Below are positions 1 through 11,960 of a stretch of DNA of 64,000 nt, one piece after another; position 1 is the first letter of the stretch; every line of letters begins with the position of its first letter. The notes beneath the pieces are model-generated. The model had not been told where the DNA came from. It did not search any database and was given only the letters and a program-made list of their open reading frames with translations. A program made the translations under genes and the position numbers. Origin of the DNA: Wurfbainia villosa (lineage: Eukaryota > Streptophyta > Magnoliopsida > Zingiberales > Zingiberaceae); contig CM045991.1 in assembly GCA_025175895.1 (NCBI GenBank), forward strand, positions 82,819,174 to 82,883,173, written 5' to 3'.

Positions 1-190
1 GGTTTGGTTCTAATCCAATGGTGAAGAATAAACCAAAAGGGTTTGGTTTGTTTTAAATGAATGAACCAAAGTTGATTCGGTTCGTTTTAACTTAAAATAG
101 ACCAAATCGGTTTGGTTTATTTTAACTTAAATTAATGGAGCGGGTTAACGGGTTTTTGGTTATAAACCAATAACTATTAGGATAATTTGT

Positions 191-206
191 TCTCTATAAA
201 ATAGGG
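191..206 (+). promoter_or_regulatory. TATA box of family-F LTR
   Basis: TCTCTATAAAATAGGG sits about 845 bp before the LTR end and is conserved in the other family-F copies (39680-39696 on plus, about 51556-51565 on minus). Position and conservation suggest it is the core promoter of this LTR. Confidence 0.6.
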
Positions 207-478
207 CTTAAGGATTTTGAGAAAACCCAACCCTAATCTTGCCGGCCCCTCTCCCTCTTCTCCTTGTGTAGTCGGCACCCAACACCTTGTCGCCGCCCAC
301 CACCGCCCACCACCGCCCACCACCGCCCAAGCCTCTCTTGCCGATGTTCAGCAGCTGTCGTCCTCCCCACTTGTCGGCGTCTAGTTGCTGCCACAGGAGC
401 TCCGATGATCTTCCTTGGCTCCAGCGACAAGGTGAGCACCTAGCTTTCCTTATTTGGCCGACGCAAGTTCTCCACCAA

Positions 479-502
479 AGCTGTCCAGTTTTCTGGACAG
501 CT
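479..502 (+). other. Conserved 10-bp stem-loop in family-F LTR
   Basis: AGCTGTCCAG, a TTTT loop, then CTGGACAGCT form a perfect 10-bp stem. The same stem-loop is intact in the other full copy at 51259-51282. It lies about 285 bp downstream of the TATA box, so it would be in the transcribed leader. Function unknown. Confidence 0.7.
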
Positions 503-1051
503 TGTTTCCTGTGTCGGAGCATCGTTTGGACGATGTTTGGAGCTCCGACAGTGGCTACCTTGCCAGGGATTAGATCTCTGATAATCCTCATTGGTGGAGG
601 ACGAAGAATTCATCAAACGGTTGACGAATATCTCTCCGGAGAAGTGAGTTTTGGGGACTCATTTTTGAATCCGAATTTTGATTCGGATTGTGATCTTCTC
701 TCGATCACATCTTCTTCGATACGAGGCTAGTGACTTGTACGAAGACGAGGCTTGTGGTTTTGTGAAGTCATCCCGACGATACTCGGTGTGGATACGCATA
801 GAGGCGATTCTAGCGAGAGTCGCTCTGGTTGATGTCTTTCCCTCTACACATAATACGTCAGATATACGTAGAATAATTTCGTTTTAATGCAAAATTTGAA
901 ATTACGGTTATGTCTACACATGTTGTACTATGCATGCGTGTGGTGTGTGTGATGTAATAAATTATATTTATTGCCTTTTATTTCTTCCGCTGCGTACATG
1001 TTTATGAAACATGTTCGAACACACACTCGCTGCAGTGTCGAAAACCCAACA

Positions 1052-1727
1052 AAAGACTTTAGTGACAATCCGACGAGAGGCCATAGGGTATACATCTCCT
1101 CGCAAGGAGTGACGAATCCTCTATAGGCTATTCAAACACCTTCGCCCACTTCGACTTATGCCCAATCATCCCGGGTCCACATCTCGGAGATGCTTGCTTA
1201 AGATGTCAAAGCATAAGTCTTCATGACCAAGATGACTTGAATACCGCAAGTCAAAAGAACATTGCACTTAAGCTACAGTAAGAACTTCATTGACATATCC
1301 ATATATGCATAGAACCATATGAAGTTTTACTGCTAGTCACTCCAATGAACTAGTTACCATAACTAGCATCCACGATTAACTTCGGACATCCCAATGTCTC
1401 CAGCCAGTGAGAAACAGCTGCTTGGATAAACCAAAGAGTATAACTCATGCTAGTCTCAACAGAATTGATTGTGTCTGAATGCATCAATTCATCAACTAAG
1501 GATAATTCCAATACATCACAATTACACATGTAGAGATACTCACTAGTTGTTATCCAATCACAAATTCTCTCATGCTGTGAATCGTATTGCGGGCATTCAG
1601 TAAATGAGTTTTAGATCAAATCAAATACATAAAAACATTTATACTTAAATAGCGAATCTTCATTTATCAAATAAATGGTACAACCATAAGGCGATTGCCT
1701 TAGGACATCTCTCATATATAACTAACA
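1052..1727 (-). mobile_element. Family-F copia LTR, 5' (U3) portion, minus strand
   Basis: It matches about 52297-52974 of the complete minus-strand family-F LTR, ending at 1727 with the start of the LTR (TGTTAG on the minus strand). No polypurine tract follows it, unlike the copy at 52974, so this is a solo or broken LTR rather than an element end. It abuts the plus-strand copy directly, giving a head-to-head junction. Confidence 0.8.
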
Positions 1728-2001
1728 TAAACACATTGTTAAAATTCAACAATCAAATCACCCAATCCTCTATAGTTAAACTACCTTAGGATCACACCAG
1801 ATCCAATTATTTATAATATAATTGAAAATAATTTTCAAAACTAGATGCAAAATTTTGATTTTCTAGAGTTTGGAAGTCTAAACTATATTTCTAAGATTCC
1901 AACTTGATTCCTTCCTCTCTATAGATAACACTTATTTCTTGCATTACTTGAGAGTTGCATTCACCTTGCATCATTTGGAACCTAAAACTAGGTTTTTTTT
2001 A
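1728..2001. other. Unassigned AT-rich stretch
   Basis: No coding frame and no match to other parts of the window that I can see. It separates two LTR fragments. Confidence 0.4.
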
Positions 2002-2217
2002 TGTTAGTGTCAACCCTAAGAGTCAATCATGAGATGATTGATATGAAACTTCTGTAAAGGAACCTTTTGTGTTAATATATTTTTTTATCTGTGTAAATTT
2101 AAATAAATATAATAATGTCCTAGAGTGGCCACATGGTAGGTTATATTCCGTAGGATATCAATTATTTGAATTGATTGTGAGAGACTATAGATATAAAATT
2201 GTCATGCCTCGAGAGTA
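2002..2217 (+). mobile_element. Diverged fragment of an Angela-A type LTR (5' end)
   Basis: It starts TGTTAGTG and follows the order of landmarks in the LTR at 5677: CCAATCATG-like and AATAATGTCC blocks, then the segment around the ATTGATTGTGAG-like motif. It is clearly more diverged than copies A, B and C and is truncated after about 215 bp. Confidence 0.6.
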
Positions 2218-3221
2218 TACTTGTTCATCTATCGGATGGTACCCACTTGTGACAATATAAGTTACAACACTGATACAAGGCCTAATTAATTGCTGGCACA
2301 CACAAGCCATATACCATAGTGAAATACACTGACAAGTATAAAGATACAACGACTCAATGATGTGTACCGGTAGAACTTCGATACAATAAGAAAACATAAT
2401 AGAAACCAGTATCCAAACTAAATCCATAGTAAAGGCCAAATTCAAAACAATACAATCATATACCAAAATGCAGAACCAATATGAAATAAAATCCCAAGCA
2501 CTCGATGTGAGATGGGAACAATAGATAGGACCTCCAAGCACCATACAACATCCTATACCTGCTACCCGGTCAAAAGAAACCTAGTTGTGGTGGTGAGTAA
2601 AAATACTCAACGGATATAGGAAAGATAGTGCATGAACTAAATATATACATATGGAGATCAACAGGTATACAACCTCAAAAGTAATATCAAATAACCATCA
2701 ATATGAACATAATCAATGCATACACCAATCGATCTACTAGGTTTTAATTTAATGAATAGAAATACATGAAGGTATGCAACGATACAACTCATTGCAACCT
2801 AAGCAACCTATAACAATATAACACATGCAAATAACATGCATGAATGATATCACACATATGCACAACTCATAATCACATAAGCATCATATACAACATAACA
2901 CGTGCAGACGATACACGAGCAGACCATATATTAAACAAATGAAACATAACACGAGCATAATGCAATATATAACAAGAATAATGCACACATAGCCGCAACA
3001 TATACAACACACATCACATGCATATGTATGGTCACTACATACACCCCCTCCAACTCCATGACCCTGAGTGGCTAAGTGGTACGCACGTGACATTGCACAA
3101 ACTCTAGCTTACAACTACTCTTGAGTGGCCTGGTGGCTGTATATAAAATTATCTATCTAGCTATATCCCAGGGGTCTCATGCCTACATGCGACTCCAGCT
3201 ACCACTACCCTAAGTGGCCAA
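2218..3221 (-). mobile_element. Probable old gypsy LTR fragment, minus strand
   Basis: On the minus strand a segment near 2560-2625 reads like the 27960-28040 part of the T LTR (TTGAGT, ACTCACCACCAC, then a CCAGGTA/CCGGGTA-type block). The rest is AT-rich with weak 'gagtggcc'-type repeats resembling 27280-27400. Matches are by eye and scattered. No coding capacity. Confidence 0.35.
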
Positions 3222-5038
3222 GTTATTGGAGATTCCGGGATCATGCGCAGCAGAATAAAGTGAATAAAGTAATTTTTATTACATCCCAAATATCTCCTGG
3301 GATCCAGGAAAACTTTCTTTGGCATAATCACATGAAAACACACAAAAAGAGTAGGAGAAGTTATACCTTCGAGATTCTTTCGAATCCGTCGAAACCACAA
3401 GCAAGACCAATGGGCCTTGCCTGTATCAGTATCCACATAGGGATCACCTGAGACAACTCCTAGAGTAGAAAGCCTTTGTCTCTAATTGGTGCTAGCCAAC
3501 CAGTGGAGACAAGACAAGAAGAGAGAGGAAGAAAACCCTAAAAAACTCCCTAACCAAATATTATCAAGGAATCTATTTATAGATCTCTTGATTAGGTCAT
3601 CTTAGGAGGCTTAAATAGAACCTATCTTACCATAATTATCCCATAATTAAGGTAAGAATAACCCAGAAAAATTTCATAAGAGAAATCTTCAAAAACGGTG
3701 GAACTGTGACACAACCGTGTGTCTTACACACAACCGACCGTGCCAAAAGGCATGACAGTGCCAAGACACATGACCAGTCGTGTGTCCTTCTGGGAACATC
3801 CCAACTTTTGGCCATTTTTTGGCAAGAGCCAGGCATAACCCATGCTAGGTTAGGCACGACTATGTGAGGCTTTGTATGGTCCGTTTGAGTTCGTTTAGGT
3901 GCAATATGGCCATGCTACGTCCGACAAGGTCATAGGAGGTTCTATAGCCTCTGTTTCGAACCCCCATGGTCTGGTCCAATCAGATATATCCTCTCTCATT
4001 GAGAATCTCATTCTCAGACTTGTATTACATCTCAAGATCACTCGTAGTGCTTGTGACCCAATAGGTTCCCGATTATATTGGTCATTCATAATTAACCCCT
4101 TAATTATGAATAGATCATGAGTGACACCTAGCAGTACATCATGACCCCCAATTGACCGAAAAGTCTAAATTGACTCCAGAATGTTTCTGAACCCTTCAAT
4201 AGCTACAGTTGTTCATGTCTTGTTTCATTCACTCATCCTATACCCACTTAGTTCAGAATATGGTCTATATGTTCATCCCCACTAGGCTGATTACGTCACG
4301 CCTAGCCCAAGTTAGTTTCCTTGTTTTGTGGATTCAAGTTACTCCTTCATGTTCCCAAGAAGACCATCTTCTTAACATGTTTGCTCTGGCCAAAGACTTT
4401 TGAGTAACAATCCTAACAAGAGGCCTAGGATATACATCTCCTTTATCAGGAGTGGTGAATTCTCTGTGGGTTATTCAAACACCTTCGATCACTTTGGCTC
4501 ATACCTAATCATCTCAAAGTTATACCTACTATGTAGATGACTATGAAGAAGTTAAAGTATAAGCCCCATGATCAAGGTGACTTGAATACCTCAAGTCTAA
4601 GGAAACTCGCACTTGAGCTACAATGAGATCTTCAATGACATATAGAACCATATGAAGTCTCATAGCAGGTCACTCTAATGAATTAGTTACCATAACTAGC
4701 ATCCACATGTTCACTCTCAGCATCCCTATGCTTCCATTCAGTGAGTACCGAATGCTTGGATAAACCAAGGAGCATAACATGTGCTAGTCTCACAGAATTG
4801 ATGATGTCTAATCTCATCAATTCATTGACTATGGATAGTTTCAATACTTTCATGATTACACATGATATAATACCCACTAATTGTGATCTAATCACAATTT
4901 CTTTCATGCCATGCATCGTATTGTGGACTTCATTACATGAGTTTAAGATCCAATAAAATACATAGATAATGTATACTCAAATAGTGAATTTTATTAATAA
5001 CTTCTAAGGAGATTGCCTTAGGTCACCTCTCAATTACA
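3222..5038 (-). mobile_element. Element G: diverged family-F-like 3' LTR
   Basis: The block order is the same as in the 50709-52974 LTR on the minus strand: the 3' end near 3222, the CATGCGCAGCAG block near 3243, the segment for 4390-4720, and the LTR start at 5038 (TGTAATTG on the minus strand). It is followed outward by a purine-rich tract (minus strand GTGGGAGTTTG) and an RNase H remnant, so it is the 3' LTR of an element. Divergence is high, so this is one of the oldest insertions here. Confidence 0.7.
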
Positions 5039-5659
5039 TCAAACTCCCACTTGGCCTACAGTCAATCACCTTGGTATCTAATACCATAGGCCTCTATATG
5101 TCTCTCGAACTTTTCTTGGGGAATATACTTTGTTAAGGGATTTGCAGATTCCTATCAGTGGGAACTTTCTCTATTTGTACGTCTTTTCTACCTATGATCT
5201 CTCTAATTAGATGGTAACGACATAGTACGTGCTTGGATCACTGATGAGAACGTGGTTCCTTCTCCTGTGTAATGGAGGCATTATTGTCGCAGTAAATCAA
5301 TAATGCTCGGAACAACTCCAAGTTCAGTAATGAACTTCTTGATCCATACTGCCTTCTTTGCTACTTCAGAAGCTGCAATATACTCTTCCTCTGTAGTAGA
5401 ATCAGCAACAGTGTCATATTTTGAACTTTTCCAACTCACCGCACCTCCATTCAAGATGAATATGTATCTAGACTGAGATTTGGAATCATCCTTATCTGTT
5501 TGGAAGCTAGCATCGGTATACCCGCTCACTACCATATCACCTCCTCCATATACCAAGAACAAATCCTTAGTCTTTATCAAGTACTTAAGGATTGACTTGA
5601 CAGTCACCCAATGGTCTATACCAAGATTAGACTGGTATCTAATCGTAACTATAAAATAC
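5039..5659 (-). pseudogene. Element G: pol remnant (copia RNase H), truncated
   Basis: On the minus strand, 5659 down to 5281 encodes the copia RNase H segment seen also at 52989-53600: the GYTDASF(Q)TD block, SGYIF-type and GAVSWKSSK blocks and the STTE(A)EYIAASE block. The frame stops at 5281 and the expected DNNGA-type block appears only in degraded form. It breaks exactly where the gypsy LTR T begins (5660), and the homologous frame continues to AATAC at 5655-5659. I infer that T inserted into G. Confidence 0.75.
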
Positions 5660-5676
5660 TGCAAATAAATGGCTAA

Positions 5677-7511
5677 TGTTAGTGAAAGCCCTAGAGCCAA
5701 TCATGTGATGATTGTTGTATGGACTTTATTGTATCATATTCCTATTTATAAAGGCATGGTTATTATATTTACTTGTATTGGTGCCAAATAACTAAATATA
5801 ATAATGTCCTTGAGTAGTAGGTTCTTATCTATATCAATCGATTGGTTGAATCGATAATGAGATGATATAGAGAACACTACTCTTAATCATTCCTAGTCGA
5901 GTATTAACATTCAGGGACAATGTTAATGCGTAGAGACTAGCATGTAGGTCAACAAGATGACTTGATCTCACAAGTCATGGATATGAGATATCAAGTTGAC
6001 ACATGGGTATGCATTGGAGAATGTATACTGAATGACCCGCCATGAGAAAGTATCATGGATCATTATATGAGTGTCATATACTTTCTCATGTGGCTATTAG
6101 TATGACTATTAGTCCTTAGACCTGAAGTCACCATGGTTCCCTACATAAGGAGTTGCATACTTTGGCTTCGTCAAACATCACCCGTAAATGGGTGGACTAT
6201 AAAGGCGATTACTGGGTATGTAACAAATTATGCGGAGGGATGTGAGTGATGTAGATGGGATCTATCCCTCCTATATGACGGGAGTGACATCGATATTCTT
6301 GATAGAGTAAGACCACGAAGTGCATGGCCATGCCCAAATGAGTCAATATGAGATATTGAGCTCATTTGATTAGAGTGAGTCTACTTGGAGTTCAAGATTT
6401 AGATTGTACCGAGGATGACACGGTCTATGCCTCGATTGGTCAATCTAGATGTCAAGGATAGAGGGACATTGTCACATATTGTGAGAGTCACAATTAGTAG
6501 TCACAAAGGTGATGTTGGAGCTCAACATTCTTGTAACTTTGGTAGCAATGATGTGTTGCTAGATACCGCTCATTGCTTATGTTCCTAAATCGGTTTAGGG
6601 ACATTGCCAATGTTACAAGAACCTATAGGGTCACACACATAAGAGCAATTAGATGGAGATTAGGTTCATATGATGAACCATGAGGATTAGGTTCATAGGA
6701 TGAACCAAATTGGATTAAGAGTAATCCAAATTAGACTAATTGAGTTAGACTCAAGTTGATTCAAGTGTTGAATGAGTCTAATTTAGATTTGATTCATCAA
6801 ATCAATTTAAATTAAATGAATAGAGATTCATTAAATTAAATTGACTTGAGTCAAGTGGTTAGATTTGATCAACCATTGGAGATTAGAGGTCAAGTTTGAC
6901 TTGACTTGAGAGGGAAGATGAAAGGTCAAGTTTGACTTGACCAAATGCCATGTCATGATGATGACTTGGCATGGCCGGCCAATGATGATGCTCCACATCA
7001 TCATTGACTTTGTCAATTGGTGCCACATCATGAGGGAGACCAAGGGTCATGGGAGTTACATGCATGCATGTAACCCCCTTCCTTGAAGTGGTCGGCCACT
7101 TTAGGGGTTTCAAAGTGGGAATTCATTTTGTGAGTTACTCATTCCATCATCTTCAACCTTGGATCATCTTCCTCTCAAGCTCTCTCCCTCTCCCAACCTC
7201 CTTGGCTGAAATTCCTAAAGGAGTGCTAGCACACTCTAAGGCATTTTTCTCCACCTATTGCTTGTGTGGATACCAATAGATGAGTGTGCACTTGACACTC
7301 TCGAGTTTCGGCAACCTTTTGGACGAGCGGGATTTGCGAAGGGCATCACATCGAGGGTAATGATCTCACCTCTTAGATCTAAGGTAGATCTAGGGTTTTA
7401 GTAAGCACATACATGTTTTATAATTTTTATACTTCGCACGGATCCGTGGCCGGGGCTTCCGAGGTTTACGCAACGCAAAAAGCGGTTTTTGCGGCTCGGA
7501 AAAACCCAACA
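5677..7511 (+). mobile_element. Element A 5' LTR
   Basis: 1835 bp, starting TGTTAGTG and ending AACCCAACA. It is near-identical to the B LTR at 23708-25542 (same length) and close to the A 3' LTR (1825 bp). Frames around 6831-7113 and 7049-7279 recur in every LTR copy and have no retroelement domain, so they are not annotated as genes. Confidence 0.92.
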
Positions 7512-7525
7512 GTGGTATCATAGCC
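7512..7525 (+). other. Primer-binding site, initiator Met-tRNA
   Basis: GTGGTATCATAGCC directly follows the 5' LTR. It matches the plant initiator Met-tRNA complement TGGTATCAGAGCC with one change (T for G). The minus-strand relative C keeps the perfect version at 46477-46489. Confidence 0.88.
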
Positions 7526-8296
7526 ACGTGCGAAGCATGTATGTGTTTCATCTTTGTAATTTTTGTATTAGATATAAAAATTACAGATTTATATGTTTCT
7601 GTAAATTTCCTAATTTTATAGAATTTTTGGGTATTTTTCTCAAAGAGTCGAAGCAACAAGTGTCGAGAAAAACTCTCCGAATCGGCGAGTTCTCGCTTTA
7701 GGTTTTTGGGACAGCGACTTAAGTCGCTGTAAGATCATTGTAGGGACACTCGCGAAGTTTGTTTTGCGAGTAGGGGCGCTGCCCCTATCCTCGAAAGGGG
7801 CCTTGTCCCGCGATCGCGCCCGGAAACCGCTTAGCGGGACCGTTACGGAGAGGTGACTCATAAATTTGAAATAAATTAGGAAAAATTATAGAAATTTTCT
7901 GTAAAAATACATAATTTAGAATTATGTATAGTTCTGTGATTGTCATGGCCAAATGACCCCAATTTGATTGGATTATGTGTGTTGTAATTCATAATACGGC
8001 CTGCGTGCCGTTTTGTGGTTGTGCGTGTTGTAAAGTGTATGCGACCTGCGCGTCGTACCTCTTCTTTTGATATTCTAGTTGTAAATAGTTTTAGACTCGA
8101 ATGTAACTCGAGTTTCATATTTGTAATGTACAAAAATGGAGCGGTGGAAAGTCCACTTGAAGACGAGCTTACGAGAAGGGTGACGACGACACATGGCGGT
8201 CAAAGGAAGCGCTTAGAGAAGCCGCTAGCCTTAGGTAGACCGTCCGATCTTCTCATTGGCTTGAGAAGATCGTAGTAGGGCCATGACTATATCACA

Positions 8297-8327
<31 letters not shown>

Positions 8328-8329
8328 GT

Positions 8330-8379
<50 letters not shown>

Positions 8380-9204
8380 ATATATATATATATATTTAAT
8401 TGATTTTTGCTTGTATGTATGTGATGCATGCTAGTAGAATAATGCTTGTATGTATATGATGCATGCTAGGTTAATTTTCTTGTATGTATATGATGCATGC
8501 TAGAATAATGAATGTATGTATGTGATGCATGCTAATATAGGATAATAAAGTCCTAAATGCGTATAAGATACACATTACGATTAGATTAGATCATAATCGA
8601 ATCAACTCGAAAATGCCTACCGAGCCTTGATACCCATCACTACCTCGATCATTTGTTGTTGTTGAATCTGCCAAAGCAGAGCAATGCATATTATCTTGGT
8701 AGGGTGCGGAGGGACAATCTTGGTCCCGCCTATCACGCTTGGGTTAGAGTAAGCTCAATTAGATTGAGCAAAACTAGTTAAACTCAATTGGATCGAGTAG
8801 AACTATAGGCATATTCCAATCATTGGAACGATAGGTCAAGATCGCATTTACACTAAATCTTGGACGATTTAGCCAAAGCTAACTCAAGGTCTTTTGTAAA
8901 TGTGGGTCTTGATCCTATAAACAAGAGTTGCATAGAGATGTAATCGGTAATGTGTTACCCATTGATCATACTAAGTCTTGGGCGATTTAGCCAAAGCTAA
9001 CTCAAGGCTTAGTATGATGTGGATCTTGTCCCGCAAGAATTATAGCTAGTTTGTATGAATCTAGTAAAGTGGTTTGACCACATCCATAACTCGATTCTAC
9101 AAAAAATTCTTATAATTCAGTGGGAGCATCATTTGATTAAAGGCCTAATTAAATGATAAAAGGAATATGATATTAATTCTCTGCATTGTATGTTGTAGAT
9201 AACT
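7526..9204 (+). other. Element A untranslated leader
   Basis: About 1.7 kb of non-coding leader between the primer site and the gag start. It holds a (TA)n tract, a TGCATGC-centred repeat and two copies of a block around CTTGGACGATTTAGCC (about 8868-8901 and 8977-9010). The same layout occurs in reverse in element C (44871-46476). Short frames here are not conserved between copies. Confidence 0.75.
8301..8540. repeat. (TA)n microsatellite followed by TGCATGC tandem repeat
   Basis: 8301-8394 is mostly (TA)n interrupted by TATGTTGATAT. 8405-8535 holds four degenerate copies, about 38 bp apart, of TGTATGTATNTGATGCATGC. Element C carries the counterpart at about 45540-45705. The repeat is therefore part of the family leader. 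Confidence 0.85.
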
Positions 9205-9261
9205 ATGTCGACAAATACGAACACTCTCTCTCTGCGATCTGTCCTTGAGAAGGACAAGATC
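9205..9261 (+). pseudogene. Element A gag, N-terminal piece (interrupted)
   Basis: ATG at 9205 starts the gag protein with an MSTNTNTLSL-type N terminus that ends in LEKDK. The frame is cut at 9261 by the solo LTR and resumes in the same protein at 12819. Element C has the same N terminus at 44870, which supports this start. Confidence 0.85.
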
Positions 9262-9789
9262 TGTAACGCCCGTAAAATTCCTAGCAATTTTACAAGAATT
9301 TTTGGCTTGATGATCATGGGCTTTATGTGGGCCTTTTCAAAAATAAAAGAAAATAAGCTAAAAAGGGGTGCAAGGCCTAGGAATTGAACCCCAAACCTCT
9401 AGAGATAGCCAAGCCCTATAGATGTACCCACTAACCAGAAGCCCAATAGGATATTATCATTAGAGGAAGAGGGGAAATTGTAGATAAGTGTGATGAGGAT
9501 AAATGAAGAGACATGGAAAGGAGAAGAGAAACTTCTCTTCCTCTCTTTATAAAGAAGAGGGAAGGTTCTAATTGGCCACTTCTTCTTCCTTTCTTCTTCT
9601 CACCGAAATCTAGAAGGCTCTCCCTCTCCATTTCCACTCTTGGCCGAAACTCATCCAAGCAAGAAGCAAGAGCTAGGTTTTGTGTTCCTTAGTTTATCTC
9701 ACACTACAAGCAAAGCGAAGGATGTAATATCACCTCACTGCATACGAGTAGCTTCGATTGATGTTTGTAAAAGAAATCTATATGTTATA

Positions 9790-10500
9790 TCCGGCCAAGC
9801 TATGTTTTAGTTTATCAATGAAGTTGTATGCTATGTTTAGGAAGTAGATGATGATGTTAACATGGAAAAAGGGATTAGGTTAAAAGCTAACCCTAATAGC
9901 CACTAAAGCCTATTCGGCCAAGCCATGATTCTAGGTTTCAATGAGTTGCATGCTATGTTTTTTGTAACTATATGATGATGCTAGGATTTAAAATGGATTA
10001 GGTTAAAGGTTAACCCTAAAGACCTACATGGACCATTCGGCCACCCCTAGATCTTGATGATTCAATGAAGTTTAATCCATATTTTTGTAGGCTTATGATG
10101 TTGTTGTTATGTTAAAATGAATTAGGTTAAAGGTTAACCCTAATAGCCACCAAGATCCATTCGGCCAAGCCATGTTTTAGGGTTTTAATGAAGTTCTATG
10201 CTATGTTTTTGTAACTATATGATGATGTTAGGATTTAAGATGGATTAGGACAAAAGCTAACCCTAAAAACCTACTTGGATCATTCGGCCACCATGACTTT
10301 TGGGTGATTAAATGAAGTCTAGTTCTTGTTTTATATGCAAATGAAGTTGTTGTGTTATGTTAAATGAATTAGGTTAAAAGATAACCCTAGGAAACCCTAT
10401 GGATCATTCGGCCACCATGAATAGTTGTGGTTGTGTTAAATGAATTAGGATGAAGGATAGCCCTAGACACCCCTATGGACCATTCGGCCATCATGCATTT
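9790..10500. repeat. Degenerate ~120-bp tandem repeat in solo LTR S
   Basis: Six to seven diverged copies, each with an ATTCGGCCA block, an AATGAAGTT-like block and a TAGGTTAAAGGTTAACCC block. Spacing is about 115-125 bp. Confidence 0.7.
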
Positions 10501-10519
10501 TGGGGATTAGATGAAGTTT

Positions 10520-11000
10520 TAATTCAAGTCTTATGTACATATGAAGTTGTTGTTAAGTTAAATGAATAGGCTAACATGTGTTTTATGTTGGGTGAATGCA
10601 TGTTGACTTGTGATATTAATTAATGCTAGATGAAGATAACATGCCTTAGGTTAATTCAAGTCTTATGTGCATATGAAGTTGTTGTTAAGTTAAATGAATA
10701 GGCTAACATGTGTTTTATGTTGGGTGAATGCATGTTGACTTGTGATATTAATTAATGCTAGATGAAGATAACATGCCTTAGGTTAATTCAAGTCTTATGT
10801 GCATATGAAGTTGTTGTTAAGTTAAATGAATAAGCTAACATGTGTTTTATGTTGGGTGAATGCATGTTGACTTGTGATATTAATTAATGCTAGATGAAGA
10901 TAACATGCCTTAGGTTAATTCAAGTCTTATGTACACATGAAGTTGTTGTTAAGTTAAATAAATAGGCTAACATGTGTTTTATGTTGGGTAAATGCATGTC
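10520..11000. repeat. 132-bp tandem repeat in solo LTR S (about 3.6 copies)
   Basis: GAAGTTGTTGTTAAGTTAAA recurs at 10543, 10675, 10807 and 10939, exactly 132 bp apart, with very few differences. This is younger and much more uniform than the neighbouring 120-bp array, from which it appears to have grown. Confidence 0.92.
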
Positions 11001-11337
11001 ATGCCTTATGCCATGTCTATGTGTATGCGATGTTTAAAATATGTTATGAAATGGAAAAAGATAAGATTATGAAATGAAACAAAACGATATGTTCACGACA
11101 CGAATATAACATGATGATGAAATGAAGAATGATATGTTATGAAATGAAGAATGGTATGTTTACAAAATGAAAGATGATATGTTCATGAAGGGAAGCATGA
11201 TGTGTTATGAAATGAAGTATGCTATGTTTGCAAAATGAAATAAGCTATGTTATAGAATAAGCATATAAGTATTTTACCTTCTGCATGGCTTGTACCAAGA
11301 CCCTAACAGGGTCCAAGAAGGGATGGGCTCCTAAGAT

Positions 11338-11545
11338 GCCCTAGGTCGATGGAATAAGACTCGGGCCTAGGATGAGCTTCTATGTATGATTGCCCCTAGG
11401 TCGATGGAATAAGACTCGGGCCTAGTACGGGATGGGCTCCAAGATGCCTTAGGTCGATGGAGTAAGACTCGGGCCTAGGATGGGCTTCTACGCTATGACG
11501 ATTGCCCTAGGTCGACGGACTAAGATCGGGCCTAGTAACCTATTA
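11338..11545. repeat. ~55-bp tandem repeat in solo LTR S (4 copies)
   Basis: Four units each contain CCTAGGTCGATGGAATAAGA or a close variant and then CTCGGGCCTAG. Unit starts are near 11338, 11392, 11448 and 11504. Confidence 0.8.
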
Positions 11546-11717
11546 GGTTCGAGACTTGCTACCTCGGGCCTATTTAGGGATGCACGCTATGATAATGAAG
11601 AAGTGGTACAATGTCGGGCCCAAATATGTTGAGATTTATATTTACGTACCTATAATATATGTTTTCAAAAGCATCTTGCATATGTTACATGGTTAGATTG
11701 TTATGCTCACTTGCCAT

Positions 11718-11960
11718 GTTGATATGTTACATATGAAGTATGTTATGTCTGATATGCCATGTTTATGTCACTATGCTACATATGATGTATGTTATGTTTG
11801 ATATGCCATGTTTATGCCACTATGTTACATATGAAGTATGTTATGTTTGATATGCCATGTTATGCCACTATGTTACCTATGACGTATGTTACGTTTGATA
11901 TGCCATGTTATGTCACTATGTTACACATGATGTATGTTATGTTTGATAGGTCATACATAT
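11718..11960. repeat. ~60-bp tandem repeat in solo LTR S (about 4 copies)
   Basis: Units contain GTATGTTATGTTTGATATGC followed by CATGTTTATGCCACTATG-like sequence. The array opens a spurious 78-residue frame (11789-12025) because the unit length is close to a multiple of three. Confidence 0.8.

Larger units (their letters stand above)
1..1051 (+). mobile_element. Family-F copia LTR, 3' portion (R/U5 side)
   Basis: This is the reverse complement, with divergence, of the left half of the complete family-F LTR at 50709-52974. It ends in AAAACCCAACA, the same terminus as the full LTR. It is cut by the window start. It contains the promoter TATA box and a GC-rich transcribed segment rich in CCACCGCCC repeats. 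Open frames in it (for example 287-730) are not similar to retroelement proteins and are taken as chance. Confidence 0.85.

Noticed and set aside
287..887. Proline/serine-rich open frames (147 and 69 residues) near the left end
   Set aside because: They lie in the transcribed part of a family-F LTR, and the same region at 51318-51584 opens different frames. There is no domain or conserved start.
7049..7279. 76-residue frame repeated at 17937 and 25080
   Set aside because: Its conservation is only that of the LTR copies; a matching minus-strand frame is open as well, so there is no coding signal.
7512..7525. Possible tRNA gene remnants at TGGTATCAGAGCC sites
   Set aside because: Only the 3' complement of Met-tRNA is present next to LTR ends, so these are primer-binding sites.
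10520..11000. Regular direct repeats that could suggest a CRISPR array
   Set aside because: Unit is 132 bp without distinct spacers, inside a plant LTR, and there are no cas genes.
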